A DNA stretch of 64,000 nt from Galbula dea (GCA_013399015.1 VWZX01007400.1:51164-115163), one strand, 5' to 3'; positions 22,890-36,008 are shown, counted from the stretch's first letter. Numbers and translations: made by a program. Notes: generated from the letters alone by a model not told the origin.

Positions 22890-23480
22890 CTAACTACCAC
22901 CCCCGTCCGTCCCCAGCGCCGCGCGCATCGCGCCTCCCGCTGCTCTGCCGCCGACATCCAACCCCATCCCGCTCCTCAACCCGGCCCGGGCGATTCCCGC
23001 AGCCTCCCCACCTCCCACCACGAAGAGGAGAGCGTGGAGCGGAGCCTACCCGACCGGCTGCGGATGATATCGCGGAACTCATCGACGGCTGCGGCGGCAG
23101 CAGCAGCTTCATCTCCGGCAGCAGGGCCAGGACATCCCGCTTCAGCCATGCCTGAAAAGCGCAGGGCTGGGGAAAGGACGAAGGCAGGAACGCAGCCTAG
23201 GCAATGCCAAATGAGACCCCGAGCCTGGCCAGGGCAAGGCCAAGGAAGGAGGCTATTAGGAACAGGGAGAGTCCCAGACGGACCAGGACAGAGGCAGGAG
23301 CAACCTAAGACTGACCAGGACAGGTGCAACGCTGCCCTCCCTCATGCCCTGAAATAGCACCAGGGCGGTGGCTCTGGCCACCCCTTTCCCGCCCCCGCTC
23401 CGAGCGCGGTCGACGAGGAGAGGAGCAATGAGTGAGCAAATAGCCCTAAGTGGGGCAGGAATGACTGAGCAGTCCGTAGT
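22890..23480. promoter_or_regulatory. CpG island promoter
   Basis: The only CpG-dense, GC-rich stretch in the window (for example GCGCCGCGCGCATCGCGCC near 22916 and CGGCTGTGCGGCGGCGGGAT near 23484), standing out sharply from AT-rich flanks. Such islands usually mark vertebrate promoters and first exons. It overlaps the predicted minus-strand first coding exon, with about 330 bases of it lying upstream as likely 5' untranslated and promoter sequence. No TATA box is evident. Bidirectional activity is possible, but I see no plus-strand first exon. Confidence 0.85.
23050..23149 (-). CDS. Probable first coding exon of an unrecognised minus-strand gene
   Basis: The minus strand has an ATG at 23147-23149 in a strong context (G at -3, G at +4, CAGGCATGGC). 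It encodes MAEAGCPGPAAGDE, a seven-residue alanine tract, then AVDEFRDIIRSRS, and ends at a G|GTAGGC donor (intron from 23049). An Ala-rich acidic N-terminus just inside a CpG island is typical of a vertebrate first exon. The exon ends in phase 1. The frame is open for 60 more codons upstream to another Met at 23329, so an N-terminal extension cannot be excluded, but that part is less protein-like. I do not recognise the family. The low stop frequency of GC-rich DNA and the modest donor keep confidence moderate. Confidence 0.55.
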
Positions 23481-23687
23481 ACACCGGCTGTGCGGCGGCG
23501 GGATGAGGGAGACGGACAGAACCGGGATGCTGTGTCGCTGAGGGATATCGAGGATTTTTTACTTTTGGAAGGAGGAATCCGCCCAAGGGTACGTGGTTGC
23601 GGTCCTGTGCCCAGGTAGCGCTGGCCTCCGCAGAGGAGTGTGCGGGGTTTAGGGGAGTGGGCTGGGAGTGCCGGTCCCGCAGTCCTG
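23481..23687. other. GC-moderate sequence between the island and the LTR
   Basis: About 200 bases upstream of the putative gene with no repeat or exon recognised. Confidence 0.5.
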
Positions 23688-24360
23688 TGTCCTGGTTTGA
23701 GTTAGGACAGAACTAATTCTCTTCAGTGGTTTTACTTTTCAGCTAAAGCTCTTGTAAGTAACTACACTTTCTGAAGTTAACAGCATGTATTTACAGTGTC
23801 TGCTGTTAACAGTGATAAGACCTAATGTGTAGAGTTAGTACCGAGAGTGGGGATGCAGAGCAAGGTCACTCTTAAATCCTATGTGCCACGTTGTGGGGGT
23901 GCAGAGTAAACGGTTACACCTGTGGAGAGGAGTGAACAGTTCTGGTGACCCTAGACTGACCCACTAGGGATTCCATTCCATATATCTTATGTGGAGTATA
24001 AAGCTGAGAGAGCACAAGGGTCAGGTTCTTCTTTTGTTCTTCTTCAGTGGCTGGCATCCAAGAAGGACTTTGTTCTGCTGTCAGTCCCAATCCATGAGTT
24101 CCTGAATCCAGCCCCTGAGTCTGGTTCCCGTGAGCTCCTGAGTCTTTTATGCCACAGCATCAGTGGTGGCAGTGACACAGTTGCCATCAGAGGAGGTTGG
24201 ATTTCGTTTTATTGTTATTACTTTAATGAAAGTAATTTTAGTTTTCTTTTCCAATCCACAAGTCTTTCTCCCTCATTCCCTTTCTATTCCACATGGGGGA
24301 TGGGGTAATAGAGAGCACCTGTCACTCGTTTAGTGGCTGGCCTAGCCCTAACCCTTAACA
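23688..24360 (+). mobile_element. Solo LTR of an avian endogenous retrovirus
   Basis: It starts TGTCCTGGTTTGAG and ends CCCTAACCCTTAACA, which fits the TG...CA boundaries and the typical 5' start of avian class III (ERVL-like) LTRs. Length is about 673 bases. A TATA-like stretch with GTATAAAG lies at 23995-24002, in the middle as expected of the U3-R region. No internal viral sequence or second LTR is adjacent, so it is a recombined solo LTR. I find no clean target-site duplication; only CTGT abuts both ends. It points away from the minus-strand gene. Confidence 0.75.
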
Positions 24361-26082
24361 CTGTCAGGCTCAAGGGGCCATCAGTGCCTGTGGCAGGACC
24401 AGCAGGCTAATCTTGGGGAACAAACTTCAAATACCCCAGAGTCTTTCTTCCCCCTCCTTGATAATTCATAATTGGAAGGGTGAAGTCTCCACACACCTAA
24501 TCAAGTGGCACTGCTTGGAAGACATCTCAGTGATGGTTCATTAACACCTGCAGGCTTGTCAAACTTTTCATCCAGTCTTTAGGAAAAGAGGAGACAGAAA
24601 GAATTTCCCCTTGTGTTTGGTATGAAAAAGTGGAGCCTTAGTCCCTTGTCATCCCAGTCAAGGGACAAAACACTTTCCAGTGGCGTTACTTCCTTTTACC
24701 CTTCCATTAAACATCAATTTGGTCTAGTGCCTCCAGCCCACAGTTACTCATTTCCCTTCATTTTTTCCCTCCCTACTGATATTCAGGAGTTATCTTTTAT
24801 GCTTAGTTTTCCTCACCTCACCAAGCCCCCAAATAGTTTTCATGGGGGAAGCAACCAAGCATAAGAAATAAATGTGCTGGGCTGTACTTTAGTGCCCACT
24901 CTCTGTGACAGAAAGCCAAGGTCTTAAAAACTGTGCCTTAAAATACAGATGGATAAGAAGACAGATAATCACCTCATTTTATTTGTTAACTCATAAGACA
25001 ACAATGTGGCATATTTAATACAAATTTAGCCTAACTGCTTCTCAGCTTTAACACCAATTCATAGATAATTCATAAAGAGAGACAGAGGGACAGGAAAGAA
25101 GGATAAGCTGTAGAAAGCTTGTGTGCTTTCATTTGCACTTTGCTTAAAAGGACTTCAATCTCCATGTCTGCCAGAGTATGTAAGAAATGTACTTGTCTGA
25201 AGATGACAAAGTTAAATAGAACACACCAGAATAAAACTAGGTAAGAAAACCAGGTCAGAGACAATGAATAGTTAGAGAAAGACTTTTTATAGGCAGCAAG
25301 GTACATGGTGGTAGTCAGATCCTGAGACAGAGTCTTGACCTCACGTGCAGCTGTGGGGCACACCCTCCACACAGGTGTTGTCTTATGGCTTGGCTCTGCC
25401 CTCTTGTTGTTGGTAAAGAATCTGATGAGATGAAGGAGGTGGAAAGTTCTGCTCAGCCTGATCTTTCCAAAAGTAGTTTCCAGCTTTATTGGTAATGCTT
25501 AGTGTTTATTACCCTAACAAAGTGAGTGGGAAAGGAATGAAGTATTGTCAGCTCTAAATAATAAAGAAGCATTACTCAGACTTGGGAAAAGCATGGCATT
25601 GTCCTCAGATTACTAAGGGGAGAGACATCGTATTTCTTTCTCCATATTCCATTTTCAATTCCCTCTGGTCAGCCCTGGTATGCACCAACTCTCAGAAACT
25701 TCCAGTGATGCAGTTTTGGCTCCCACCACAGGAGTTCTTGCTAGAAAACCTGACTGAGATCAAATTGCAGACTGGGCTACAGCACTATAGCTAGTGAGGA
25801 GAGCCTGTGGTGTCTCCTCTAATATCACCATTCTGTTTAATACTCTATTATCACCCACCTCCAAGTTTTCACCAAACAATCAACTGCATTCTTCCAGTCT
25901 CAGAGCAACCCAGACTTTTGGTAAATTGGACCTGTCTCCCTGCATCTTGTTTTCTCTACCTCTGCCTCTTGTTTTTAAGAGGACTTTTTGGTTTTGCATT
26001 CTGGTGCTTTAAGGGAGATAGCAGTTTGCACATGTCTTCCTCTCCTCCACAATACTCATAGCACTGCAGGGTTTAAAATGAG
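24361..26082. other. Unique sequence
   Basis: No gene or repeat recognised. A 100-codon minus frame (25070-25372) and an 83-codon plus frame (24613-24864) have no family features. Confidence 0.5.
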
Positions 26083-26690
26083 ATTCACAGAATCACAGAA
26101 TGTTAGAGGTTGGAAGGGACCTCTGGGGATCTTCTAGTGCAACCCCTCTGGCAGAGCAGCTACAGCAGGTTGCACAGGTTGGTGTCTAGGTGGGTTTGGA
26201 ATGTTTCCAGAGACGGAGACTTCACTAACTCTCTGGGCAGCCTGGGCCAGTGTTCCATTACCTTCAGAGGAAAGAAGTTCCTCCTTATGTTTAGATGGAA
26301 CTTTCTGTGGTAAAGTTTGTGCCTGTTCCCTCTTGTCTTGTCCCTGTGCACCACTGAACAAAGCCTGGCCCCGTCCTCCTGACACCCACCTGTTAAGTGC
26401 TGATAAGCATTGAGAAGATCTCCCCTCAGTCTACTCTTCTCCAGGCTACCCAGCCCCAGCTCTCAGCCTTTCTACAGAAGAGAAATGTTCAAGTCTTCTA
26501 ATCATTTCTGTAGCTATTTTCTGTACCCTTTTCAGAAGTTCTCTGTCCTCCTTGAACAGGGTAGCCCAGAATTGGACCCAGGACTCCAGCTGTGGCCTCA
26601 CTAGAGCAGAGTAGAGGGGGAGGAGAACCTCCCTCAACCTGCTGGCTACCTTTTGTTGGTGCACTCCAGGACACGTGTTCCTCAACAGCT
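26083..26690 (-). mobile_element. CR1 LINE 3' fragment, minus orientation
   Basis: About 600 bases. On the minus strand the order is the ORF2 C-terminus (VASRLREVLLPLYSALVRPQ, then DRELLKRVQKIATEMIRRLE), the untranslated region, and a CACAGAATCACAGAATG-type tail at 26083. The ORF2 tail has drifted out of a single frame. Same subfamily as the copy at 96-636. Confidence 0.94.
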
Positions 26691-29600
26691 GATCCAGAGC
26701 GTCCCATGGGTTGTCTGTGCTGTCTTTAAAACCCATCTGGGGAGAAGAACTAGCTGCTCCTTCTGTCTTCTTACCCCAGCTCATCTGGAATTGAGCTTGC
26801 CTGTTTCCAAGGGCAAAATGGAGGAAAGATAATTTTGCCCCTTTACATCCAAGTTGTGATCACTGCTCTTCCATAAGAGGAGAGTAGAAAGAAATTATTC
26901 AAGACAGAGACAGAAATTCTGTGACTGACACATCTGTTCTTGCAGCCTGCCTGTATTAGTAGGCAAAATCTCATTATTGTAATTTGGTGACAGTAGAGTG
27001 CTGTCTCAACTAAATACTGAATCTTTTCTACTTTGGTTTACATACATAGCAAGATTTTATACAGAACTTCAATGCTAGGAGTCTGAGCAGATTTGGTTAA
27101 CTTTATGAGCAGGCATAGTCCCTTGGTGTGCAATACATGAGGTTTTGGGGCTAAATAAAGAAAACAAAAAAAATTGTCTCCCAGTCCTGCTGACACTACC
27201 TAGTACACCTGCATATATACATCTGCATATCTATAGATGTTTGTAGCACTATTACTTTAAGTTTTGAGAGTCTCCAGTAAGAATTCCCTGCTTTTTGCAC
27301 TGTTTTCCATGGTGGTTGTTATCATTCTGCTTATGGGTCCTTCTTCCCCAGAAGCAGAATTCTGGTTTGAGATAGTGCAGGTCTCCAGGTATCTAATCTA
27401 ATCACAAAGCATTCTTAGATATTTAAACTTTTAAAGTTCAAATCAAGGTAAGTCACTGGAGCAACATATATTAAATTATTTCTATGAAGTGATTCTGTTA
27501 TGTTAATACAAAAAAAATGTACACACTGTTTTCCCAGAACAATTTTAATTGTGTAAAGGTTTTCTAATGAGACCCCTAAATGTCATGGGAAAAATATTTG
27601 TTACATCACAACAGCCAAATAGCCAAGAGATTTATTTGCACCACTTTGTCTAACCACATGCATCCAAAATCCTTCCTCCTGGTTTGAGCAATAGTACATG
27701 TGTGTTTGAAGCTCAGATGCAGAGCAAGGTACCTAGAGGATCACACTGGTGCCTGCAGCACTGCAGAAACTATATTCAACACACTATACATTTTAATTTA
27801 CTTTAAAGTAATTTACTGCTTTTAATAGCCAGTGTTAGACATGTAACTTGGAAAATCTTGCTCTTTGGGCATGCATGTGTGTGTATGTGCATGTACTTTT
27901 GGGTATATATTTACATATGTGTGTGTATTTGTGTCTATATATGGTTATGTATATATATATGGATAGGTATATGTAGAGATATGTATATAGAGAGATATGT
28001 ATTCATATGGATAAGTATATTGACAGATGTGTGTATATATGGATATATATAGATTTGTCACTTAAAAATGAGAGAATATGTTCAGGCTTGGTGATACTAG
28101 ACACTAACTGGCAAGTCCTGCTGGTTCCATTCTTGTTCCAGAAAGCAAGTTTTGCTTAGTTTATAGTCCCCCATGAAAAACATCTTATTCTGTGTTTGTA
28201 ATCTATGCTGTTAAAACTATTTGATGAGTTGTTTGGTGAAAGCTGGGGCTGGTTGATTCAAATACGATGGAGACCTTAGGTGTTGTGTTTTAGGGTGATC
28301 TATATATATTTATAAATGCTATATTTGAAGATTATTAAAAGCCTTTTTCAGCAAACTATTGGCTTAATTATAGACTCTAAAATATGCTCAGTCTGAAGAT
28401 GGCAATTCTTGGTGACAAGTTGTCCTAAGAGGCATATCTATGCTTTGATTCCACTTACAACAAAAATTATTCAGTATATTTATGTTTAAAGGCAGACTTG
28501 TTGCTAGTCATGTTGAGGCAGCTGCTTACTGTCAGCTGCAAGTTGGAACAAGCATTCACTTGTTAAAAATTAGACTTTAGCCACCATTCTCATTAATATG
28601 TGCAACATAACAAATATTAAAATATGATATATTGTGTGGGATGAAATCCTGACTGTCAGGTTGGTAATAAATTTCTTGTGAAGAAAGGTCCAAAAATTCA
28701 GGAGAAAATTTAACATTTGGGATTAAATTTGGTTTAAGATCCTACAAAATCATGCATGCCTTTTCCAATGGTTTATGTTACATTCTGGCTTTTCTAGGCT
28801 GTTTGGGATACTTCAGAAAATTTTCTACAGCTTGATTAGGTAAAAAAGCTGTTGGTAAAAGTCAAGCTGAATCTCTCCCCTGAAAAAAAAAAAGTTGCTA
28901 TTACTTATTCTGCCCACAGTGCATGACCCATCCCATATTAAAACCAGTTCTGTGGCTATGTAGTACCCTGATACTCACATTATCTTGTAATTGTTTTATA
29001 AATCAAAATGAATAAACAATTAGAAAAATATATGTAAAAGCTTTCCTTGTGAGAATTCATGCTTTAAAATGCCTGCTTTGAAGCAAACAGGATTTTTGTG
29101 CCTGTGTTACAGACTTGATGTGATCTACCTGATTTTGAGCAACTCCCTCATTTAACAAGAATCACATGGGAGAAATGGAAAATGAGACTCTACTGGTATT
29201 GAAACTAAAGAAGTAATTTCTTTCCATCTTTCTGTTATTAAAGACTGCATATTGTGTGACTGCTGATTAAAAAGCTTGTTTTTCATCTTAGAATTAAGTT
29301 TACAATCTATTGAAGCAAAACTGAAAGTCAGCACCTAAAGGACACTAAAAAAACCTGAAAGCTTATTTACCGCTAAGTACTCAGTAAATTGGTGACCTTG
29401 TTACCAACTACTGGTGTAAACTGCACAAAATCTTATCATGGGCTTCTTCATGAAACTGTACTGTTTATGAATAGCGGTATGCCTTTTTTCTGCAGTTTTT
29501 GCTGCTAAAATGTTTGTAAAGTTTAAGATTTATTAGAAAACTATACTTCTAAGGCAGAGCTGTGCACTTAATTCTGGAGAAATCATATGTTCATTGGAAG

Positions 29601-30601
29601 ACAAAAAGGCCTTTAAGTACCTGAAGCCAAGTAAAAATAAATGCCAAAAGGAACTATTTATTCCAGAGTGATGTATCACATATTAAAGCTAAAAGAGCTT
29701 TAAAAGCTACTAAAAAGCTACAAAATAACCTCTCAGCACTCAACCACGTTTACAAAGGCAATCACCATTGCCTTGTGCACAGAGTTATGCACTCCCTATG
29801 AAATTATGCCTAATTACATTTTCATGGCTATCATTAGGCATCTTTTGGCTTATACTGTCACATGCAATAAATGCTTCAATATTTAGATCCCTATCCTCCA
29901 AGATATTTAGGTGTCCAGTTCTCGTTTCTAATGTAGAAGAATTTAGGGGCCATTAGGGATCTTTTCCCAAAGCCAGACTGTTTGAACTTTTATCTCTTGG
30001 AAAGCCTGTTGGAAACTTTTGTGGATAAAATCAGGTTGTCACAATGGTCTGAATTCAACACTGGTGTGACTTACAACAAAGACTATGATGACATAAACTG
30101 TTTAAAAATTTTAAGTATTTGTCACCAGATCTTTATGCTATGTCTATTAATATTATAATCCACTACAAATAATCTAGTGCAAATACACCTACCCTTGGAC
30201 AAAACTGCCCATCAAATTAATGAAATGTCCAGCTCACACATGAAGTATTTTGTATCCAGAGAGCCCTCATCATTACCCAAAATAGTCTATCACCAAACTC
30301 AAGGAATGTTTTCTTCTCCCATGTTCCAGTCTCCTCGATAGTGTTGTAGTACTTGGTTAAAACACCAAACAGTCCTGTTGTGGGTTTTTTTGTTTAGTAA
30401 TGTTGCACTTCCTGGAATAAATATTCCTGGTTCCCCATAAAGTTTATGATAAAAGTCTTGTTGGTTTTACTGTGAGCTCAGTTTGATCTCGTTCTAAACC
30501 CATCCTTCATTATTGTTCTGGCACATCCATTTACAGAGATGCAGTTAAAGAATAGGTGACTGTGTCTGTATGCACAAGGTATGGTTTGTTCTTTAGAGAG
30601 T
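26691..30601. other. Unique AT-rich sequence with one microsatellite
   Basis: About 3.9 kb with no gene. It holds a TA/TG-rich microsatellite at 27868-28050, listed separately. Small frames at 29152-29334 and 29768-29956 are unremarkable. Confidence 0.5.
27868..28050 (+). repeat. Imperfect TG/TA microsatellite with GGATA units
   Basis: GTGTGTATGTGCATG runs grade into TATATATGGATA and ATATGTAGAGATATG units. The 64-codon tyrosine- and cysteine-rich frame over it is a translation of the repeat. Confidence 0.9.
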
Positions 30602-31258
30602 TATAGAATCACAGAATGTTTGGGGTTGGAAGGGGCCCTTGAAGGTCATCTAATCCAACCCTCTGCAGTGAGGAGGGGCATCTTCAACCAGATCAGGTTG
30701 TTCAGCACCCTGTCCTACCTGACCTTGAATGTTTCCAGGGTTGCCTACCACCTTTCCAGGCAACCTGTTCCAGTGTTTCACCATCCCCTATAAAAAATGT
30801 CTTCCTTATATCTAGTCTGAATCTTTTAGTTTAAAACCATTGTCCTATCACAACAGCCCATGCTAAAATGCTTTTCCCCATCTTTGTTATTAACTCCCTT
30901 TAAGTACTGAAAGGCTGCAATAAGGTCTACCTGGAGCCTTCTCTTCTCCAGGCTGAACAATCCCAACACTCTCAGCCTCTCTCCAACCCTATGATCATTT
31001 TTGTGACCCTCCTCTGAACTCACTCCAGCAGGTCCGTATCTTTCTTGCACTTCAGAGTTGGATGCAGGACTCCAGGTGAGGTCTCAACAGAGTGGAACAG
31101 AAGGGCAGAATCACCTCCCTTGGCCTGCTTGACCACAATTTGATGCAGCCCATCTGGGCTGCAAGTTCATGTTGTGGCCTCATGTCCAGCTTTTCACCCA
31201 CCAGTATCCCCAAGCCTTCCACAGGGCTGCTCTCAATCCCTTCATCCCTCAGCCTAGA
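30602..31258 (-). mobile_element. CR1 LINE 3' fragment, minus orientation
   Basis: About 660 bases, the longest CR1 in the window. It has the tail (ATAGAATCACAGAATGTTTG), the AACCTGTTCCAGTGTTTCAC block, the CTTCTCTTCCAGGCTGAACA-like block and part of the ORF2 region reaching further 5' than other copies, to the CATCCCTCAGCC stretch. Part of the ORF2 tail is visible at 30826-31050 (GLFSLEKRRLQVDLIAAFQY). It represents a different subfamily from the 26083 copy. Confidence 0.94.
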
Positions 31259-31974
31259 AGGATTTTTTTTTTTATTCAGTCAAAAAACCTCCTGAACAGG
31301 AAGTACTTGGGACATTGTGCAAAAATGCAGGGGGAAGAAAGGAAAAGAGAATATTAAAATGTTTGTGGCTGATGAATGCAGTTTCTCATCTGAATATCTT
31401 TCATAAGTCCAAGGTAGAGTTTCACTCTCCATTTTTTCAGTCCTGCCTATGTGTAAATGCACTTCTTTAACTTCAGGACTGTGAGCAGAGAGAGAAAAAG
31501 TACGCAGGTAGTAGTTCTGTAATACCTTCAATAAAGAATTCATATAATAAACATTTGAACATAAATAAAAATAGAGTCTTGATCCAAGTATCATACAGTT
31601 GAAGGAGAAAATTCACATTCATTCATCACAATGACCCAGCATTGTGTTAGATAAAGTGCCAGTTTCTAGATAAGTTGGCAGAAGATTGCAGAAAAGAAAC
31701 AGTGATCAAGCACTTCTGTTTCACCATATCCTTGTTGGTAAAATTGCACTTCATTTACTTTTAGACAAACTACTGCCTAAGAAGGAAAATGTCTTTCTAA
31801 GGAGAGATGTTAAGGGACTTGACCCTTTGGGGCTTACGAAATTGTTGTTAAAGAAGGAAAAAAAAAATCAAACTGAGTAAAAATGTTGGGATAAGTTGGA
31901 TGGGCTGCAGCTTGAGGATGAAGCATAACCTGTTCGGTATTTTCTTAAATGATTAAACCTCTGAGAAGGAGAAT

Positions 31975-32260
31975 GGGTAGAGGAGCTGTGCTCATCTAAT
32001 TGTCCATTGGTGTTAAAATTTTATTTGCCGCTTCGGGCTTGCATGAATTTGTAGAGAGGCCTTTTTAAGGTGAGGTTAATTAGTAAGGCATTTCAAAGAC
32101 TTCCCAGAGCTCTGGTGCAAATCTAGCCTAGTTCAACAGCAGCTGCTAATCATTACCAGCACATGATTGCTCACCTGTCTGGGTGAAATTGTGCAGCCTC
32201 GATCCCATTTGAGCAAGTCCTGTTTGCATGTTACTGAGCCACAGTAGAAATGGGAATTAA
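31975..32260. promoter_or_regulatory. Possible conserved non-coding element
   Basis: A repeat-free stretch with a clustered mix of factor-type motifs: TAATTG, GTTAATTAGTAAGG, a GCTAATCATTA homeodomain-type site, E-boxes CAGCTG and CACCTG, and locally retained CpGs in GCCGCTTCGG. The motif density resembles developmental enhancers. This is an impression from composition only. Confidence 0.2.
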
Positions 32261-35200
32261 CTGACTTGCACATTGGTTCTCCTAGCAAATCCAAGGACTG
32301 CTATGTGTCTATGGAGGCTGAGTATCTGCCTCTCTTCAGACTAGCCTTGCAGCAAGGCTCTACTTCGAGTTCTTGCACCCAAGTGTGGAGGAAATCAGTC
32401 TTTATCTTCCCTGACTGACTGTTAGTGATTTTCAGCAAGCACTAAATTCATATTCAAAATATATGCACCAAAACCCCCTATTTCTGAATGACATTTTGTT
32501 TAAAGGCTTTTTAATTCCTGTCATCCCCTGGTGCATCTGTAGATTGACCTGTCTACTCTGCAGCAACCACTCTGATAAACCATTGTGATTCTAGAGGGAT
32601 TTCCACCAAAACATTTTAAATAATTGCATTTAGATTGAAGGGCTAATGATTAAAAAGGATTGGTGAAGTCAGAAGGAAGCATTTGAGTCTTTCCTCTTGA
32701 CAGAAATGAAGGAAAAACACAGTAAGAGGTCATTCTTTTATTATGAAATTCTTCAATTACCTGCAGAGTTAAAAGGAAGTTTTTTAGTCAGATCCATTCA
32801 TAATTAAAATATCTTAGCAAGCCTGATCAACTTACATATTAACTCAGTAATATCTTTGTCTGCTCCTAACAGTACAGACAGTATTTTACACTTTTCAAAT
32901 ATTTGTAAAGAAAGTATGTGTCCAGTGCATTGAATCCAATTTCTTATGTCTGAAATATTAAAGAAAACACAGGTATGATTGTATCTCTGTAAAGAACTCA
33001 TGGACTCTGCTGGTAAACTCCATGCACTCAGTCAGAAATCACTTCCTTTGTTTCAGAGGGACTGTGCAATCTCTTCCTGCCATTCTGTCAGAAAGGTCTT
33101 GCTATGCCCAGAATGAGGCTTCTTCCTTCCTAGGGCACCTCCTGTTTTCTCCCATATTTTTTCAATGGGCTGTGAACTGAAGACTGCTGGTGCATTTCTC
33201 TGATGATGGAGTCAGGGTGCATCATACCCTGGAGGCTGCTGCCCACACTGCAAAAGCTCTTGACAAAGCCACTTTAAAGTGGTCTGTACAAGAAGTGCCC
33301 TGTCCAACTTGACCATTTTTCTGGAGCTAACACCAAAAACAAGTATTGAAGGCTTCAAGCTAAAATCATATAAGGCTCAGAGTGTGCTGCCAGGGGGACA
33401 AAATGCACATGGAAGCAGACATTCAAAGGAAGAGCAATGAGTAACTTGGGAATTGTGTAACCCATCTTCCCTCAAGCATATATCAATCTGCTTTTTGAAC
33501 AGGAAGTAAAATGAAATAGTTTATTTTCATGTGTTTATTGTTCTGCTACAATGAGGTAAACACAGAACATGTGCATTCTCAGGGGTAAGATGATCTCACA
33601 ATACCTACATATGCTGGTATTTTTCTTTATTCTTACAATTAAAATAAATTGCAAATAAAAATACATTTTTGTTGGAATTTGGGAAGTTGTCATGGAGCTG
33701 GAAATTGTTTCTGACTATCCTTTTACTCTTTTATATGGAAAAGATTAGTACTAAACCTGCCATTGTCCCAGGTTAGTTCCTTGCAGAATCTTAGCTAGGA
33801 AAGGAGGTAGGAAATAACAGTGTCTGCCATTTTTGTAATGCAGTACCAATATACAGATGTTTTCCTATTTTTGGATATTAATAAAATGAGTAAATGGAGG
33901 CATGGGCACTGCATGTGTAACTAAGGAATGGTGGCAGGCAACTATCAGCTGGACAGCAGGCAGCAGTTTTACTTCCCTTCCAAGGCATGGCAGGATAACG
34001 TGAGTATGTAGCTGTATGTTGGACCTGTTCATCTTTTATATGTTGTGCAGTTCAGCCTGCAACTTATGTATTCCTTCAGTATGGCTGTAAAAACAAATAC
34101 TATAGGAATGGGGATGATCAACATGAAATGATTAGGATTAAGATATCACACTTTCCAGCAGTAACAGTTAAATAATTTAAGGCTAGATTAAATCCAGCAA
34201 TCAATGCAACTTTTAGAACAACTGGAAGAGTACTCATTTTGACTTGTTAGTCCCATTCCTTCAGCTCTGTAATGTTTAATTCTTCATACAGTATCCCTTT
34301 TGCTCTCAACTGGCTTATTACTAGAGTTTTACGTATTTCTGGTGAGGATATTGGCAGCTAGGCTCTCACCCTGCAAATGTGTTTATGCATGGAGTCACCA
34401 TTAGCAAATGCAGAGTCCAACTCTATTTTCCAGATGAATCAAAAGACTAGAGTGTTAATGGGAAGATTGGCTGAAGAAGAGTATAAACCACACTGAGCAG
34501 GGTTTACAGGAACCTTCATATTCATGAGGAGGCTATCTCCCTACTACATCTCTTCTCTACTACTTCTGGCACTGAAATCATCACTGTTAATAAATAATTA
34601 TGTCATTTGATTTGCTTTACCCATTTGAGAGCAGTGTTTTCAAGTAGTTCTATGCTGGGAAAAAAACCCTCACAGTATATAGCCTTACTGTAAATAATCA
34701 TCATACACATAAACTTAATTTATGGTTATTAGTTGCCATGGAATGAATGGAAGTGCCTAAAATAAACAGATCCTTGTATGACTCACTCCAGAGTAATGTC
34801 AAAAGAAAAAAAGAGACAAAAAAAGGGAAAACAAAAAATCCAACCCCCCCCAACACTACAAATCCACTCCAATATTAATATATTGATTTATTTGAATTAT
34901 AATTTAGAATACTTATTAGATCTGATGGGAAATTCTAACATTTTACTGGCTTTATCCTGAACTGTGCTAAAAATGCAACTAACTATTCTATGCAATGGGA
35001 AGTTTAGAATGTGTTGGTATGAAAGCACTGCAGTGACATTGCCAAAATAACATCAATTGCTGTTCAGTTCTATTTCATAGTGACAAAACATTACAATATA
35101 ATATACCAAAAGAGACACTAGAGCAATACCAGAATGAAATATTTTGACATTATTGGAATGGAAAGAGAAAGTTTCAAATGAGAAAGTAAAAAAATAATTG

Positions 35201-35989
35201 TTCTGAAACTCCTAAGATCCCAAAATCTCCTTTGACAAAGCATTTCTATTTACCAGTATTTTTTGTCATGAAATTGTTCTCTTGAGGTTGTTTTTCCCAC
35301 TTATTTCCCCTTCCCCCATGAAACCCTAGGAATTATTCACTTGTTTTTAAAAATCTAGTGAAAATCATCCATATGGGCCTGAAAATAATGCAGCTTTGAA
35401 GTTAAAGTGGATGTCTCTTTCCAAGGAATGCAAATAACATTATCCAGCTCTCTGTGTGCTTCATGCTTTCAGAGGCTTATGCTTAGCTCATGGCCCATAT
35501 TCTTTCTATCCCAATGGCCATAAGCTTCTCCTGAACCAAACAAAAGGCAATGGCAGATGCCATCCCACAGCTCATTTGCTTTGCAATGGCAGGGTTGGCA
35601 CCAGGAACCTTCCCCTTTGTATCTGGCAGCTATGTCTCAGCACCCTGCACATCTCCCTAAGTCTGCCTTGGTGAGGAGGGAGGCAGATGCAGACTCACCA
35701 AACAGAAGGGCAAAGGTTTCTGCAGTCTTTATGTTAATATGTCAAGATCACTTACATATTGATCATGTCTGTGCAAGGAGAACTCAGGGATCAAGCAGGC
35801 CATTTAGAGAATCAATGTCTGGAACATCATTTTTGTTCCTAATGAGAGCTTCAGCCTTCACTCTCAGTTTCTGACAGAGAAACAATCAAAGCAAAAAAAA
35901 ACATTCACAATTTCTTACATTCTGGTTGATGGATTTTTGGAAACATAACTGGTTTTGAATGCAACTGTCTAAAATGTCAATAAATGTTC

Positions 35990-36008
35990 TTTTTTTTTTT
36001 TTTTTTTT
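35990..36008. repeat. Poly-T tract (19 T)
   Basis: Homopolymer with no adjoining retroposon body recognised on either strand. Confidence 0.9.

Noticed and set aside
22887..23357. 156-codon plus-strand frame in the CpG island
   Set aside because: GC-rich DNA has few stops. The composition (Arg, Pro, Ala, Gln) and lack of a good start context or donor suggest a shadow of the minus-strand exon and promoter.
27858..28052. Tyr/Cys/Ile-rich plus frame
   Set aside because: Translation of a TG/TA microsatellite.
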